In this document: piece after piece, positions 54,982 to 63,655 of the stretch | Numbering within the stretch: the stretch's first letter is position 1 | Layout of the letters: each line of letters starts with the position of its first letter | DNA from: a bacterium | GTDB lineage: Bacteria > Bacillota > Bacilli > Lactobacillales > Streptococcaceae | NCBI GenBank assembly: GCA_905221375.1 | Contig: CAJNCY010000003.1 | Span: 1-64,000 of the forward strand | DNA length: 64,000 nucleotides | Reading direction: 5' to 3' | Position numbers and translations under genes: made by a program | The notes under the pieces: model-generated | What the model was told of the DNA's origin: nothing | Database searches by the model: none | Seen by the model: only the letters and a program-made list of their open reading frames with translations

Positions 54982-55214
54982 CTCATAGCCTTCAGTAAAA
55001 TATTATGTTTTTTATTTCTAGCCATGCTCTTGATATCTGTCGTACTAATTTTTGCATTGGCACGCTTTTGCCCTGGCGATACGGTCAATTCAAACCCCTC
55101 GCCAGCTCTTTCAGCAATACCTTGCCCCTTTTCTCGCAAAATGCCCTGCATTTCGGAAGAACGTAGCAAAGCAGACACGCCAGCTGAGTTTAACTGGAAT
55201 TTCATATCACTCAT
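54978..55214 (-). CDS. HK97 gp10-like tail component
   Basis: 78 residues from the ATG at 55214, overlapping the previous stop (ATGAGTGA). SAGVSALLRSSEMQGILREK then GEGFELTVSPGQKRANAKIS matches the short form of HK97 gp10-type head-tail joining proteins. Confidence 0.75.
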   Translation of the reverse strand: MSDMKFQLNSAGVSALLRSSEMQGILREKGQGIAERAGEGFELTVSPGQKRANAKISTTDIKSMARNKKHNILLKAMR

Positions 55215-55545
55215 AAACTTCAACCATGACCTTTCTATTCCAAGACAATGGAATCATTGACTCAATTCCCTCTTGAGGAAGGCCAATTGTCCGCCATTTT
55301 CGACCAAAAAACTTTACCTCACGGTTTTCCCACTTGTTAGTGTCCCCTTTGGGAATACCAAGTGTATAAACCGCCTTTTTTCCAGTCAAGTTCATTTGAT
55401 TGATGACGTCCTCTGATGAAGTTGGCGCTACCAATACATTTTGAACCTCAATCTCAACATCACGATAGATTGGATGACCGAAATCATCGTTACCAGTTTC
55501 TACCTTGTCCACTAAAATGACAGGGATTCCTTTTAGGTAGGTCAT
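55207..55545 (-). CDS. Head closure/minor capsid protein
   Basis: 112 residues if begun at the ATG at 55545; an ATG at 55563 has no site and overlaps the previous gene by 74 bp. GIPVILVDKVETGNDDFGHP and WENREVKFFGRKWRTIGLPQ fit a head-tail stopper protein. Position after the connector gene agrees. Confidence 0.65.
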   Translation of the reverse strand: MTYLKGIPVILVDKVETGNDDFGHPIYRDVEIEVQNVLVAPTSSEDVINQMNLTGKKAVYTLGIPKGDTNKWENREVKFFGRKWRTIGLPQEGIESMIPLSWNRKVMVEVYE

Positions 55546-55930
55546 AAATTTCAATCGCTCCATATCGTTGTTTTTTCTTCAAACCAAGCCTTTTTAGTTC
55601 GGTGTCTTTAATAAAGAGACCGCCTCCAGGAACAAGGTAAGAACCACTAAAAGAATAACCCAAGGCACTTTCAGATACCTGAGTCATTGGTTCATGGTCT
55701 GTTGAGGTCATGAGGGTTCGTGCCACGATATCGACCGTCACAGACTTGGCAACACTAGCGAATGACACGCTTTCCGCCACCATGTCGTCAAGATCTTTGC
55801 CGACTTTTTCAGCTTCAACTCGCAAAGAATTAGATACAACTTCCAATAGAGCCTCAGCCCTTGCACGCTCATCAAATTTCAACGAGCGCCACAACAATTC
55901 CAAGTCTTCAATCTTTGCAAAATTTTCCAT
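55490..55930 (-). CDS. Phage head-tail connector protein
   Basis: 146 residues. Helical start IEDLELLWRSLKFDERARAE and GYSFSGSYLVPGGGLFIKDT fit Gp19/Gp15/Gp42-like connectors that bind beneath the portal. Its last 70 bases overlap the next gene, an unusually long overlap. Confidence 0.75.
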   Translation of the reverse strand: MENFAKIEDLELLWRSLKFDERARAEALLEVVSNSLRVEAEKVGKDLDDMVAESVSFASVAKSVTVDIVARTLMTSTDHEPMTQVSESALGYSFSGSYLVPGGGLFIKDTELKRLGLKKKQRYGAIEIYDLPKRNPCHFSGQGRNW

Positions 55931-55933
55931 AGC

Positions 55934-56146
55934 TTAACCCTTGTTTTCCTCGTACAAGGCTACCAAATCGGATTTTTTCAGACTTTTATCGTAATCAATG
56001 CCTAATTCATCCAAACTAGACTTCAATTCCGCTACAGTCATATCTCCTCCGCTTGGTGCCGTATCTTCCACAGGCACCCAATCTCCGCCAAGAACACTCT
56101 CAGCGGAGATAAGCACGCCCGTTTTCGTATCACGGTATAAAGCCAT
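55934..56146 (-). CDS. HeH/SAP-domain small capsid-region protein
   Basis: 70 residues. The C-terminal 35 residues (MTVAELKSSLDELGIDYDKS and KKSDLVALYEENKG) form a HeH/LEM-like helix-extension-helix, common right after phage capsid genes. May bind DNA or act as head-completion factor. Confidence 0.8.
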   Translation of the reverse strand: MALYRDTKTGVLISAESVLGGDWVPVEDTAPSGGDMTVAELKSSLDELGIDYDKSLKKSDLVALYEENKG

Positions 56147-56151
56147 AAAAC

Positions 56152-57051
56152 TTACGCTTTCACACGAGCGAAGGCATCTTCATCAAGGATACCCCAACCG
56201 ATAAAGGCTTCTGCGCGCAAACAGATTTCATTGTAAGCTTTAAGGTCACGACCTGCGCCATCTGGATCACCGTATTCAATGATTTCCATTGGGATATTTT
56301 CAGCATAACCCCACTTGAAGCGGTTTTGGAAATCCCCTACAATGACGTGGTCTGTTTCAGCACTTCCACCAGTGACAGTAAGGTTCTTGTTGATATCTGA
56401 TTTCATACCGTAGAATGAATCAGGGTTTTGACCAAAGCGGAACTCAGGATAAACAGGGCGTTTATCAGCGTCTTTTAATTTACCTAATGTATGACCTGCT
56501 GTTGGTGACAAGGCAATACCTGTTACCTCGCAACCACGAGCAATAACTTGCTGTACGACGTCTTCGATGTTTTCATCAATTTTCGTTTCATCGTACGTTG
56601 CAGTGCTACCAGTAATCAATCCGTCAAACGAGTTGGTTGCACGGAAAGAAGCGTCCGTCATTGTTTTTGGTTCCAAACCATGAAGAGCAGCAAGGTCAAA
56701 GGCTTCTGCAATCTTCTTAGCGAATCCGTCCATATATGCTGACAAGAAGTTCATTTGTTTTTCTTCTGAAGCGTACTTGAACTCATCTGTAATACGAGCT
56801 TGATAAACAAATTTAAGCGGTTTGATAACTTTCGAAGTCAACTTCGCTTTATTTCCAAGTTTTTGCTCACCCTCACCAACAATTTGCGCATTACCTTCAA
56901 GGTTGAAGATAAATTGCTCCACACCATTGAATGGAATTGGAGTTTGTGCCGACAATTTAGCCAGTACAGATTTTCCCTGCACCTTGCTAATCAATTCTGT
57001 TACTAGTTCTGGTTTAAAAAGTGTTCCAGCTTTCATTGCATTATCTGCCAT
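56152..57051 (-). CDS. Major capsid protein
   Basis: 299 residues, HK97-fold type. AGTLFKPELVTELISKVQGK at the start and VDFGD-like DHVIVGDFQNRFKWGYAENI near residue 235 fit phage major capsid proteins of this group. It follows the scaffold gene by 5 bp. Several copies assemble the icosahedral head. Confidence 0.88.
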   Translation of the reverse strand: MADNAMKAGTLFKPELVTELISKVQGKSVLAKLSAQTPIPFNGVEQFIFNLEGNAQIVGEGEQKLGNKAKLTSKVIKPLKFVYQARITDEFKYASEEKQMNFLSAYMDGFAKKIAEAFDLAALHGLEPKTMTDASFRATNSFDGLITGSTATYDETKIDENIEDVVQQVIARGCEVTGIALSPTAGHTLGKLKDADKRPVYPEFRFGQNPDSFYGMKSDINKNLTVTGGSAETDHVIVGDFQNRFKWGYAENIPMEIIEYGDPDGAGRDLKAYNEICLRAEAFIGWGILDEDAFARVKA

Positions 57052-57056
57052 AATTT

Positions 57057-57521
57057 CTATTCTCCTTTTGGTTGTAATTCACGAAGCATCTGCTTCATTT
57101 GCATTTCTTTGTTATCACCGATAGGCGGCTCCGTATCTCTTAGCGGTGCTTGAGGTGTTGCTGGTCTCATAAAACCAGCTAGACGCTCAGCGTCAGCCCT
57201 TAATGCCTCTTCATCAGCACCTTGAAGACGGTCAGCCAAGTCATAAGGCAAGCCATTTTGTAAAGCGATACGAGTTCGCAAGCTAGCGGTTTCATAATTG
57301 CTCACTTGTCCTTGCAATTCAGTGATTTGAGCGTCTAATCCCGCTCTGGTTTGCTTGTCCTCTTCAACAGTAGACTTCAAAGCACTGTTTTCAGATTCCA
57401 GTTCTGAAACACGTTTTTTAAGTTCATCATAATCACCGAATTTTTCACGCTCACGTCTGATACGTTCCTTCACGATGTTATCTAGCTCTTCCTGTGTTTC
57501 AATCGTTTTAAATTCAGACAT
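57057..57521 (-). CDS. Phage scaffold protein (GP20/DUF4355-like)
   Basis: 154 residues, strongly coiled coil (ELKKRVSELESENSALKSTV), with a helical C-terminus (MQMKQMLRELQPKGE) that binds capsid in the family. The ATG at 57521 follows AAAGGAG at eight bases. Placed just before the capsid gene as expected. Confidence 0.85.
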   Translation of the reverse strand: MSEFKTIETQEELDNIVKERIRREREKFGDYDELKKRVSELESENSALKSTVEEDKQTRAGLDAQITELQGQVSNYETASLRTRIALQNGLPYDLADRLQGADEEALRADAERLAGFMRPATPQAPLRDTEPPIGDNKEMQMKQMLRELQPKGE

Positions 57522-57575
57522 CTTCATGTCTCCTTTCTCCTGCTTCCCCGGCAGTTCGGTAATTTTTTAGGCATC

Positions 57576-57598
57576 AAAAAAAGCAGTTTCTCAACTGC
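57576..57598 (-). terminator. Terminator between terL and scaffold genes
   Basis: Minus-strand GCAGTT (57593-57598) / AACTGC (57583-57588), then seven T (57576-57582). It lies directly after the terminase stop, so packaging and capsid genes may belong to different transcripts, or it is read through late. Confidence 0.75.
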
Positions 57599-57603
57599 CC
57601 CTC

Positions 57604-59016
57604 TTAATAACTGATTTTTTGCTTTTTCTTTGGCTTAGTTGTCAAACAAGCCCAATGCGCAAGCAAGGCGCTATCCATCAAAGAAATATCCATATCCGCA
57701 AAATGCGAGCGATAGCCAAAGCCACCGTTTGAACCGATATTCCGCTTCTCACAGTTGGTTGTGATTTTCTTCAAAGACGGTTGACCAGCGTGGCACAAGG
57801 TCTTTTGATAAATCCCTTGTTCCCACATAGAGTTAGCCACGATGATTTCCTTGACCGTGGGCAATATCACGCTCTTCATGCGTTCCTTCTTCAACTCTTC
57901 ATCAAGGATTTTCTGACCACTTGCCCCATCGACTACGATAGTAGCCACATCGGCACGCTTCACAAAATCCAAAATCCAGTCATTCCCATTACGGACGGAC
58001 TGACAGTCAATCGTCTCAACGAAAATCCGTTCATCTACCGTACGAACAGCAATACTCAATGCCACATTTGCGCCATCTTGACCATATTTGACTCCGACAA
58101 ACAACTTACCTGATAAATCAGGCATAGAGTCCACACACAACTCATTCCATTCCGTTTCCGAAATAGCAGATTTCTGGTTGTATTCAGGCCAATAACCCAA
58201 ACGCTGAACATTATGGTCCAGCTTATCATCACCAAGCTCAGCTTCTATCTTCCGTTCATTCAAATGGTAACCCATAGAGGGATTGGAGTTATACCAGGCA
58301 TCGACATCATTAATCTCTTTCTCCTCAGAGACAGACCATTCCGCCCAACCAGAGTATTTTCCTCTCCCAAAAAGGCAATTCTTACGGTAATTTGTGAATA
58401 CCGTCCCATTTGAAACAGGTGTAGGTGGTGTCCCACACATGATTGTGATTGGATTGCTACTATCCGTTACCGTATATTTCAACGCCGACTCCTGCTCAGT
58501 TGTATATTCCTGAGCCTCATCGATAATCATCATGTCAAATCCTTCACCAAGACCACCATTTGATGTCCTAGTACGAAATTGGATTACACCACCTGTTGAG
58601 TAAAGTTCAATTCGCTCTTGTCCCTTAGCTCTGATAGAGTTAAAATCCTCTCCATCCACATACCCCATCTTTTCAAGGTATCGCTTGACCTTTTCAAAAG
58701 AGGAGTGGGAGGTTGAAATTCTATGGGCCGTATGCAGAATGTTCATCCCGTCGTGCAGACCCCAGATTTCAAAAATATAAACAACTTCAGTCTTACCATT
58801 ACGCCGTGGGATAGAGTAGCCAAACTTCTGATGAACCCATAGGCCATCTTTATCAACGGCCATCATAGGGGTCAATAGGTTTATCTGCCAAGAATAACAA
58901 GATAACCCAGTTCTTTCATAAAGCTCAATCGCTTCTTTTGCCTTAGAATTTTTCTTGACGTACTTTAAAATTACCGATTGAGTAGGATTCTGATTGCCAA
59001 GTTTCTTTCTAGCCAT
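57604..59016 (-). CDS. Terminase large subunit
   Basis: 470 residues. ATPase: GYSIPRRNGKTE (Walker A variant, about 72) and FDMMIIDEAQEY (Walker B, about 165), coupling motif IMCGTPP. Nuclease part begins LFVGVKYGQDGANVALSIAV and ends with an acidic HFADMDISLMDSALLAHW. It packages DNA into proheads through the portal. Gene order is unusual: it comes after portal and MuF genes, and no small subunit is recognised. Confidence 0.92.
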   Translation of the reverse strand: MARKKLGNQNPTQSVILKYVKKNSKAKEAIELYERTGLSCYSWQINLLTPMMAVDKDGLWVHQKFGYSIPRRNGKTEVVYIFEIWGLHDGMNILHTAHRISTSHSSFEKVKRYLEKMGYVDGEDFNSIRAKGQERIELYSTGGVIQFRTRTSNGGLGEGFDMMIIDEAQEYTTEQESALKYTVTDSSNPITIMCGTPPTPVSNGTVFTNYRKNCLFGRGKYSGWAEWSVSEEKEINDVDAWYNSNPSMGYHLNERKIEAELGDDKLDHNVQRLGYWPEYNQKSAISETEWNELCVDSMPDLSGKLFVGVKYGQDGANVALSIAVRTVDERIFVETIDCQSVRNGNDWILDFVKRADVATIVVDGASGQKILDEELKKERMKSVILPTVKEIIVANSMWEQGIYQKTLCHAGQPSLKKITTNCEKRNIGSNGGFGYRSHFADMDISLMDSALLAHWACLTTKPKKKQKISY

Positions 59017-59066
59017 CCACTGCTCCTTTCAATCGTACCGCATGATAACCCTGTCGCTGGGATGAT

Positions 59067-59300
59067 TTAATTGATCACGTTCAAAATATAGTTTTTAGCA
59101 ACATCTAGCATTCCCAATGCCTGCAAACTACTTTCCCAACTATAGCCAAGATTTATCTCACCATCTTTATCCAAAGAAACAACCAATACTGAAGTATAGT
59201 TATGACTAGCCTCAAGATTTTCCTCCAAAATTTCTTTCACGGAAGCACCACGCTCCAGACTAGACTTTTTCTCTGAAAAATCAATCGTGTTTTCCATCAT
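59067..59300 (-). CDS. Small phage protein of unknown function
   Basis: 77 residues, acidic, alternating helix and strand (SVLVVSLDKDGEINLGYSWE). It is one of two small genes inserted between the MuF gene and the terminase gene; candidate immunity or regulatory protein, without proof. Confidence 0.55.
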   Translation of the reverse strand: MMENTIDFSEKKSSLERGASVKEILEENLEASHNYTSVLVVSLDKDGEINLGYSWESSLQALGMLDVAKNYILNVIN

Positions 59301-59317
59301 TACTCCTTTCTAAGCAT

Positions 59318-59348
59318 AATAAAAGCACTTAGATTTCTCTAGGTGCTT
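59318..59348 (-). terminator. Hairpin terminator after small gene
   Basis: 11-bp stem (59323-59333 with 59338-59348, one G-T pair), loop of four, and a T-rich tail on the minus strand. Overlaps the stop of the upstream 75-codon gene. Confidence 0.6.
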
Positions 59349-59574
59349 AATACCAAGCAACTTGCCCTGATTCTTTCAAGCTGCCGTCTTCATTTTTTAG
59401 ATTTATGATGCATTTTGACACATAATCAAAACCATATCTTGGGGGATCATTTCGCTTTAGCTCACGGGTAGAGGGATTAAATTCAAAAATCTCCCTTCTG
59501 CTTACATCGCCTTCAGGAAAGACCTCGTAATGGTAAAAACCGTTCACAACTTCAATCAAATTAAATTTTAACAT
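59347..59574 (-). CDS. Small protein coupled to MuF gene, candidate immunity protein
   Basis: 75 residues, beta-rich (FNLIEVVNGFYHYEVFPEGD). Its start overlaps the end of the MuF gene by 14 bp, and a terminator follows directly. Immunity genes often sit so behind polymorphic toxins; that role is inferred. Confidence 0.55.
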   Translation of the reverse strand: MLKFNLIEVVNGFYHYEVFPEGDVSRREIFEFNPSTRELKRNDPPRYGFDYVSKCIINLKNEDGSLKESGQVAWY

Positions 59575-60802
59575 TATTCTTCCTTTCCAAATATCGAGTC
59601 AAAGCATTACCATAATTATATGTTTCATCTGTTTTAGCATGAGCAGTATCATAATCCATATTCCCTCTGACATACATATAATCATGCTCCAATCGCTCGT
59701 GTTTCAATAATATCAAATCATGTGATTGGATATCATTACCAGTAATCAGACGCTCCCACGACTCTGCCATATTGACTTCTGGATGAAATAAGCCTTCCCC
59801 GTCTTTTAAAATATGGATATCATTAAAAACATGATTAAAAGCAATGTCAACATCTTCCTTGGTAAAGTCTTTCATTTCCTTAAACTTTCCAATGTTCGAA
59901 TAAATTTTTCGCTTCTCTAATTCTTGATTACTATTTTTTATTTTGTCATACGTAAGATAAGCGTGCTTTTCTGCTTTAATAAAATCTTTTGGCAAAATAT
60001 CATCATTCGATTCATCACGAAAATAATTTCTTGCACCAGATTGAACAGGTAAACCTACACCTTTTAATACTTCTATTTTAGCACTTTTTTGAGATTCTGC
60101 CCAACGTTTAGTATGAACATTCTGTTTCTTCCCATTACCAGGATGATAGTCAACAGTACACCGACATTTGCCATGACGTCTATATATATCCTTAGGAACT
60201 TCTGGATAATTGTATGAACCCTCTAAACTCTTGCACCATTTACATGGATGACCGACAACTCTTCGAACGATTTTCGGACTCAGCCCCACTTTATGATGAA
60301 ACTCAGCATTCTTCCTAATGCTATCATCAATAATGGACTGGGTGAAGTTCACAATAGGTTCACCAAGTAACCAGCCGACATCTTCAAAATTATCTTCAGA
60401 CGAAAAACGATTGACCAGACCATCAATTCTGTCTTGATTCAATTCAGGAACCTGAGCAGCTAACCCGATTTTAGCCTCAGAGTTCAAATTCTTCTGAACT
60501 TGCTCAGCATAATCACTCACAAGCTCATGATTTCGCCCCAGAACGTCCGTCAGCACACGTTGAGCGATATTGTAGTACATTTTACCATCTGGTAGCGTTT
60601 CGTTCGTTAGAGAGGCTCCCAGAGCCTTAGAAAGTATCTCCCCAATTTCAACAGCATATTGATTAGCGTCCAAATAACTTGCCTTGCTATGATGTAGCTT
60701 AGACAGCAAGTCTTTCAAGACCTCGCTGTCTAGTCTAGCACCTTCAAACTCAGACTTGATTGTCTTGAGCAGGCTCGGAACGATATCCTCCACCATCTGC
60801 AC
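59561..60802 (-). CDS. MuF-type head morphogenesis protein with toxin-like C-terminus
   Basis: 413 residues. Residues 1-235 are a MuF/SPP1 gp7-like minor head protein with the zinc-binding signature VVGHPCKWCKSLEG...RRHGKCRCTVDYHPG (about 185-215). The remaining 175 residues have no head-protein likeness; they contain LLKHERLEHDYMYVRGNMDY and TAHAKTDETYNYGNAL, a His-rich block as in C-terminal domains of polymorphic toxins. MuF-fused toxins are known in temperate phages. Overlaps the portal gene by 53 bp; an ATG two codons later is possible. Confidence 0.8.
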   Translation of the reverse strand: MQMVEDIVPSLLKTIKSEFEGARLDSEVLKDLLSKLHHSKASYLDANQYAVEIGEILSKALGASLTNETLPDGKMYYNIAQRVLTDVLGRNHELVSDYAEQVQKNLNSEAKIGLAAQVPELNQDRIDGLVNRFSSEDNFEDVGWLLGEPIVNFTQSIIDDSIRKNAEFHHKVGLSPKIVRRVVGHPCKWCKSLEGSYNYPEVPKDIYRRHGKCRCTVDYHPGNGKKQNVHTKRWAESQKSAKIEVLKGVGLPVQSGARNYFRDESNDDILPKDFIKAEKHAYLTYDKIKNSNQELEKRKIYSNIGKFKEMKDFTKEDVDIAFNHVFNDIHILKDGEGLFHPEVNMAESWERLITGNDIQSHDLILLKHERLEHDYMYVRGNMDYDTAHAKTDETYNYGNALTRYLERKNNVKI

Positions 60803-62063
60803 CCTCCTTCACTACTGGAGCAGGCTTGTCTGACCCTTTAATACCAGTCAAGTCACGGATGGTTTCAGCATCCATATAGCCAGGCACCGCTTGATTCAGT
60901 TTGATAACACCGTCACCAATCAAAGTCAGCATGTTAGCGTCCGCCTCAAACAAAGGCTCCCACTTCACGACCGTTTTATTGAATTGTTTCCTCAGATACG
61001 GAAACTCATCACGTAAACAAGTTGCCACATAAGCCACATTTAGCAAACCAGAGCCCAGAGAGCGCTGAGCCTTACGACCAGCTAACCGCAAGTTCTCATG
61101 ACTAGCCTTGATAGCTTCAACAGATGACGGATTGTCAGACACAAAACCAAGATCATCCAAGGTCAATCCCATCTCCCCAGCAAAGCCAGCAGCCGCAGTC
61201 CGTAACTGCTCAGTAAAGGGAGACATGCTGGATGTGGTGAATTGTCCCACATTCGGCTTGTCCCCCTCATCATCTTTCGTAAACGTCAGCAAGCTGGACA
61301 CAGTCGCTTTCCAAGTATCAATCGCCTCGGCATCTTGACTCAATCCCAACACATACTTCTGAGGGAATGAATAGAACTCAGCAGTCACATCTGACCGTTC
61401 AAGCGTTCGTTTAGCATATCTCTGATAGTACATCCCAGCCCGAGTAATTCGTGACCGACCAAACGGACGAACCGCATCAGGTCTATGAATGACTGGCACC
61501 AGCAAAGGAACACTCGTTGGATTTCCGATTGCAAACGGCTTACCATCTTTCGGATAGAACCAAGTCACATCACTAGTGAAGTAAGCCTCAAGCACGGCAT
61601 AACCATTGTTATCCCGTTTCAAAACGGCATAGCCCTCTGTCAACAAGCCAGTGATAGGATCCAGAACACCAGTCGCATTGCTTGCCTCGATAACCTGCAA
61701 CCGAGGAGCGTCATCATCATCCCCTTGCGATATGTAGACAAAACAACACGACCCAATCAATGCTGAAAGGATCGCGCTATCAAAGAATACATCTGGATTG
61801 TTCTGAGCAAAGATTTCATTCGCTTCAAACTCATCATTGGCAAACTCACGAAAGACCAAACGATCTGCAAGACTGTCAACACCCTTAGCAGCCCAACCTA
61901 AGACTGCCCGATATTGTTGCCTGATTTGAGGGGGTATCGTAATACCAACATCTATGTCATTGTGTTGCATAGCATACTGATTATATCTAGTATCTACACC
62001 CATTTTGTAATTGGCTAGCTTCTTCCTGAGATAGCCCATACCTTTCAATGTCATTTTATACAA
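60750..62063 (-). CDS. Portal protein
   Basis: 437 residues. The start is TTG at 62063 (AAAGG four bases upstream) or the ATG three codons on. DTRYNQYAMQHNDIDVGITI, RQQYRAVLGWAAKGVDSLAD and YAKRTLERSDVTAEFYSFPQ fit the phage portal Gp6-like family. It forms the DNA entry ring of the head and starts the head operon here. Confidence 0.88.
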   Translation of the reverse strand: MYKMTLKGMGYLRKKLANYKMGVDTRYNQYAMQHNDIDVGITIPPQIRQQYRAVLGWAAKGVDSLADRLVFREFANDEFEANEIFAQNNPDVFFDSAILSALIGSCCFVYISQGDDDDAPRLQVIEASNATGVLDPITGLLTEGYAVLKRDNNGYAVLEAYFTSDVTWFYPKDGKPFAIGNPTSVPLLVPVIHRPDAVRPFGRSRITRAGMYYQRYAKRTLERSDVTAEFYSFPQKYVLGLSQDAEAIDTWKATVSSLLTFTKDDEGDKPNVGQFTTSSMSPFTEQLRTAAAGFAGEMGLTLDDLGFVSDNPSSVEAIKASHENLRLAGRKAQRSLGSGLLNVAYVATCLRDEFPYLRKQFNKTVVKWEPLFEADANMLTLIGDGVIKLNQAVPGYMDAETIRDLTGIKGSDKPAPVVKEGADGGGYRSEPAQDNQV

Positions 62064-62247
62064 CTACCTTTCATTTCCCGCGAGAAAAAATGTACAGTGA
62101 CGGTGTGAAGCCCTGAAGCACCGAGGGGGAGGGGGTCATCCCCCCACCTTGGCAGGAACACTCATCCTTTTTTTCAATCTCTGTCTAATTATTTTTTTAT
62201 AACAAGACCTATTTATTCTTTTTAAATGATTACTGATGGTTTTAATA

Positions 62248-62592
62248 TTAACTCTTATATTTAAACCAATCTGTACTTTGTGGCAAGTTCCTATTGCCAA
62301 TGACCTTTGTTCCATTTGTCTTCTCATCAGCATATAGCTTGTCAGACTTCTGTCTATTGCATTGCCAATGCGCCAACTGCAAGTTAGCTATGTCAGATGG
62401 ATGTCCGTTCTTATTTACTGGAACGATGTGGTCAATGACTGGACTTAATGGATGAGGATATCTCAGGTCTTTATCTACAGGCTGGCCACATATCCCACAA
62501 GTGTTTCTTGTCTTTAAGATAATCTTTTTATTCTTCTCAAAGGCTACCCTGTGTGGTCCACTACGGTCCGCTCGGAGGGGGTTGGTATTCAT
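62248..62592 (-). CDS. HNH endonuclease (packaging-associated)
   Basis: 114 residues. Zinc ligands CGICGQ and HNH core VIDHIVPVNKNGHPSDIANL then QLAHWQCNRQKS. Such HNH proteins are encoded next to terminase and portal genes of cos phages and help cut concatemers. A run of G-rich repeats with GGAGGGGGT lies upstream. No small terminase gene was found nearby. Confidence 0.88.
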   Translation of the reverse strand: MNTNPLRADRSGPHRVAFEKNKKIILKTRNTCGICGQPVDKDLRYPHPLSPVIDHIVPVNKNGHPSDIANLQLAHWQCNRQKSDKLYADEKTNGTKVIGNRNLPQSTDWFKYKS

Positions 62593-62825
62593 CTAGGGAG
62601 GGGGTCCTTTCTTTTTAAGGGAGGGGGTTGGTATTCTCAAATGTACCCCTCGGTATCTTTCAAAGCAGGGGTGTTTTTAGTGCACCCACCCCCTCTTATA
62701 TTTAACATATCTTATATTCTGTTAAATAAAATTAAACAACTTCAAAGTCAAGAGTACCAAGGCTTCCACTATATTTTTCTAAAAACTAATTTACATTTTC
62801 TCATTATGTAAAATAGATAGGTTGT

Positions 62826-63392
62826 TTAATAGTCAAATGATAGTATACTCTGGTCAAGTTCGTCTTGACTGTAACCAATATATCCTAGTGTGATGTCTGG
62901 TGTAGAGTGGTTAAATATCTTTTGAAGGATAGCTACATTACTATTCTTTTTGTAATGATGATAGCCAAATGTCTTCCTCATTGAATGAGTCCCTATGTGA
63001 TTCAAGCCTACATACTTAGCTGCGTCTTGCAGTATTTGATAAACTGCTACCCTTCCAATGTGTGTGATACGAACACCATCTGTTCTCTTTTTCTTTTTAC
63101 TTGGAAAGAGATAATCATACTCTGCTAACTGATTATCTTTAATGTATCGATTGATTTCTTTTCTGAGAGGTGGACTGATTGGAAAATACCTTATCTTCCC
63201 TGTCTTCTTCTCTTTTAGTTCAATCCTATCAGCAATCACTTGTTTAACTTGAAGAGGTACTATGTCGCTCACTCTTAGACCAGAATAGATTCCAAACATG
63301 AACAAAACATAGTTTCTATCGCTTTTGTTCTTCAAGTAATCTTTGATTCGTTCGATATCGTCTAGATCACGAATTGGTTCTACTTTCTTCAT
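62826..63392 (-). CDS. Phage tyrosine recombinase, small
   Basis: 188 residues from the ATG at 63392, four bases after GGAGAGG; an in-frame extension through the RNA element to 63503 is rejected. Catalytic residues: Arg in YSGLRVSDI, Lys in KKTGKIRYFPIS, HSMRK, His in FNHSTPD and Tyr in LGYIGYS. It lacks the N-terminal arm-binding domain of phage integrases and lies in the late region, so it is probably not the lysogeny integrase. Confidence 0.85.
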   Translation of the reverse strand: MKKVEPIRDLDDIERIKDYLKNKSDRNYVLFMFGIYSGLRVSDIVPLQVKQVIADRIELKEKKTGKIRYFPISPPLRKEINRYIKDNQLAEYDYLFPSKKKKRTDGVRITHIGRVAVYQILQDAAKYVGLNHIGTHSMRKTFGYHHYKKNSNVAILQKIFNHSTPDITLGYIGYSQDELDQSILSFDY

Positions 63393-63411
63393 GTACCTCT
63401 CCTTCCTACAT

Positions 63412-63431
63412 AAAAAGCCACTGATCGTGGC
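63412..63431 (-). terminator. Terminator of tRNA-like RNA
   Basis: Minus-strand GCCAC (63427-63431) / GTGGC (63417-63421), loop of five, then five T (63412-63416). It lies between the tRNA-like element and the recombinase start. Confidence 0.75.
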
Positions 63432-63439
63432 ATTGAATA

Positions 63440-63540
63440 TGACAGTAGCTGGAATTGAACCAGCTGGTCTAGCAGTAAAACGTACGCTTGGTAAAAGTTT
63501 CAAGGAGACCCAAACAACCTGCTAACCTGTCCTTACTGTC
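63440..63540 (-). ncRNA. tRNA-like RNA element
   Basis: GACAGTA (63534-63540) and TACTGTC (63441-63447) form a perfect 7-bp acceptor stem. Before the 3' strand is a canonical T arm, GCTGGTTCAATTCCAGC, containing the B-box GGTTCAATTCC. The 5' half does not fold into clear D and anticodon arms; TAGCAG/CTGCTA and GGTCT/AGACC pairs suggest a different middle. Total 100 nt plus discriminator A; no CCA encoded. A UUCG hairpin is 2 nt upstream, a terminator 9 nt downstream. Degenerate tRNA or tRNA mimic. Confidence 0.65.
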
Positions 63541-63542
63541 TA

Positions 63543-63558
63543 AGAGGCCGAAGCCTCT
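63543..63558 (-). other. UUCG tetraloop hairpin 5' of tRNA-like RNA
   Basis: AGAGGC-UUCG-GCCUCU on the minus strand, an extra-stable hairpin just ahead of the acceptor stem. A possible promoter (-10 TAAAAT, 63610-63615, with TG one base upstream) lies 50 bases before it; weak evidence. Confidence 0.6.
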
Positions 63559-63655
63559 GTATTTTTAGGAGTCCTCATGACTGTTCGTTGCCAATCATTG
63601 GATAATACTATTTTAGCACGTAAAAATTGATATTTACTCTTGACTTACTCCGCTC

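Noticed and set aside
62136..62333. 65-codon minus-strand frame as small terminase
   Set aside because: Overlaps the HNH gene in another frame, is extremely basic, and lacks a ribosome site.
63440..63540. Ordinary tRNA gene
   Set aside because: Acceptor and T arms are fine, but D and anticodon arms are not formed, and the length of 100 nt does not fit.
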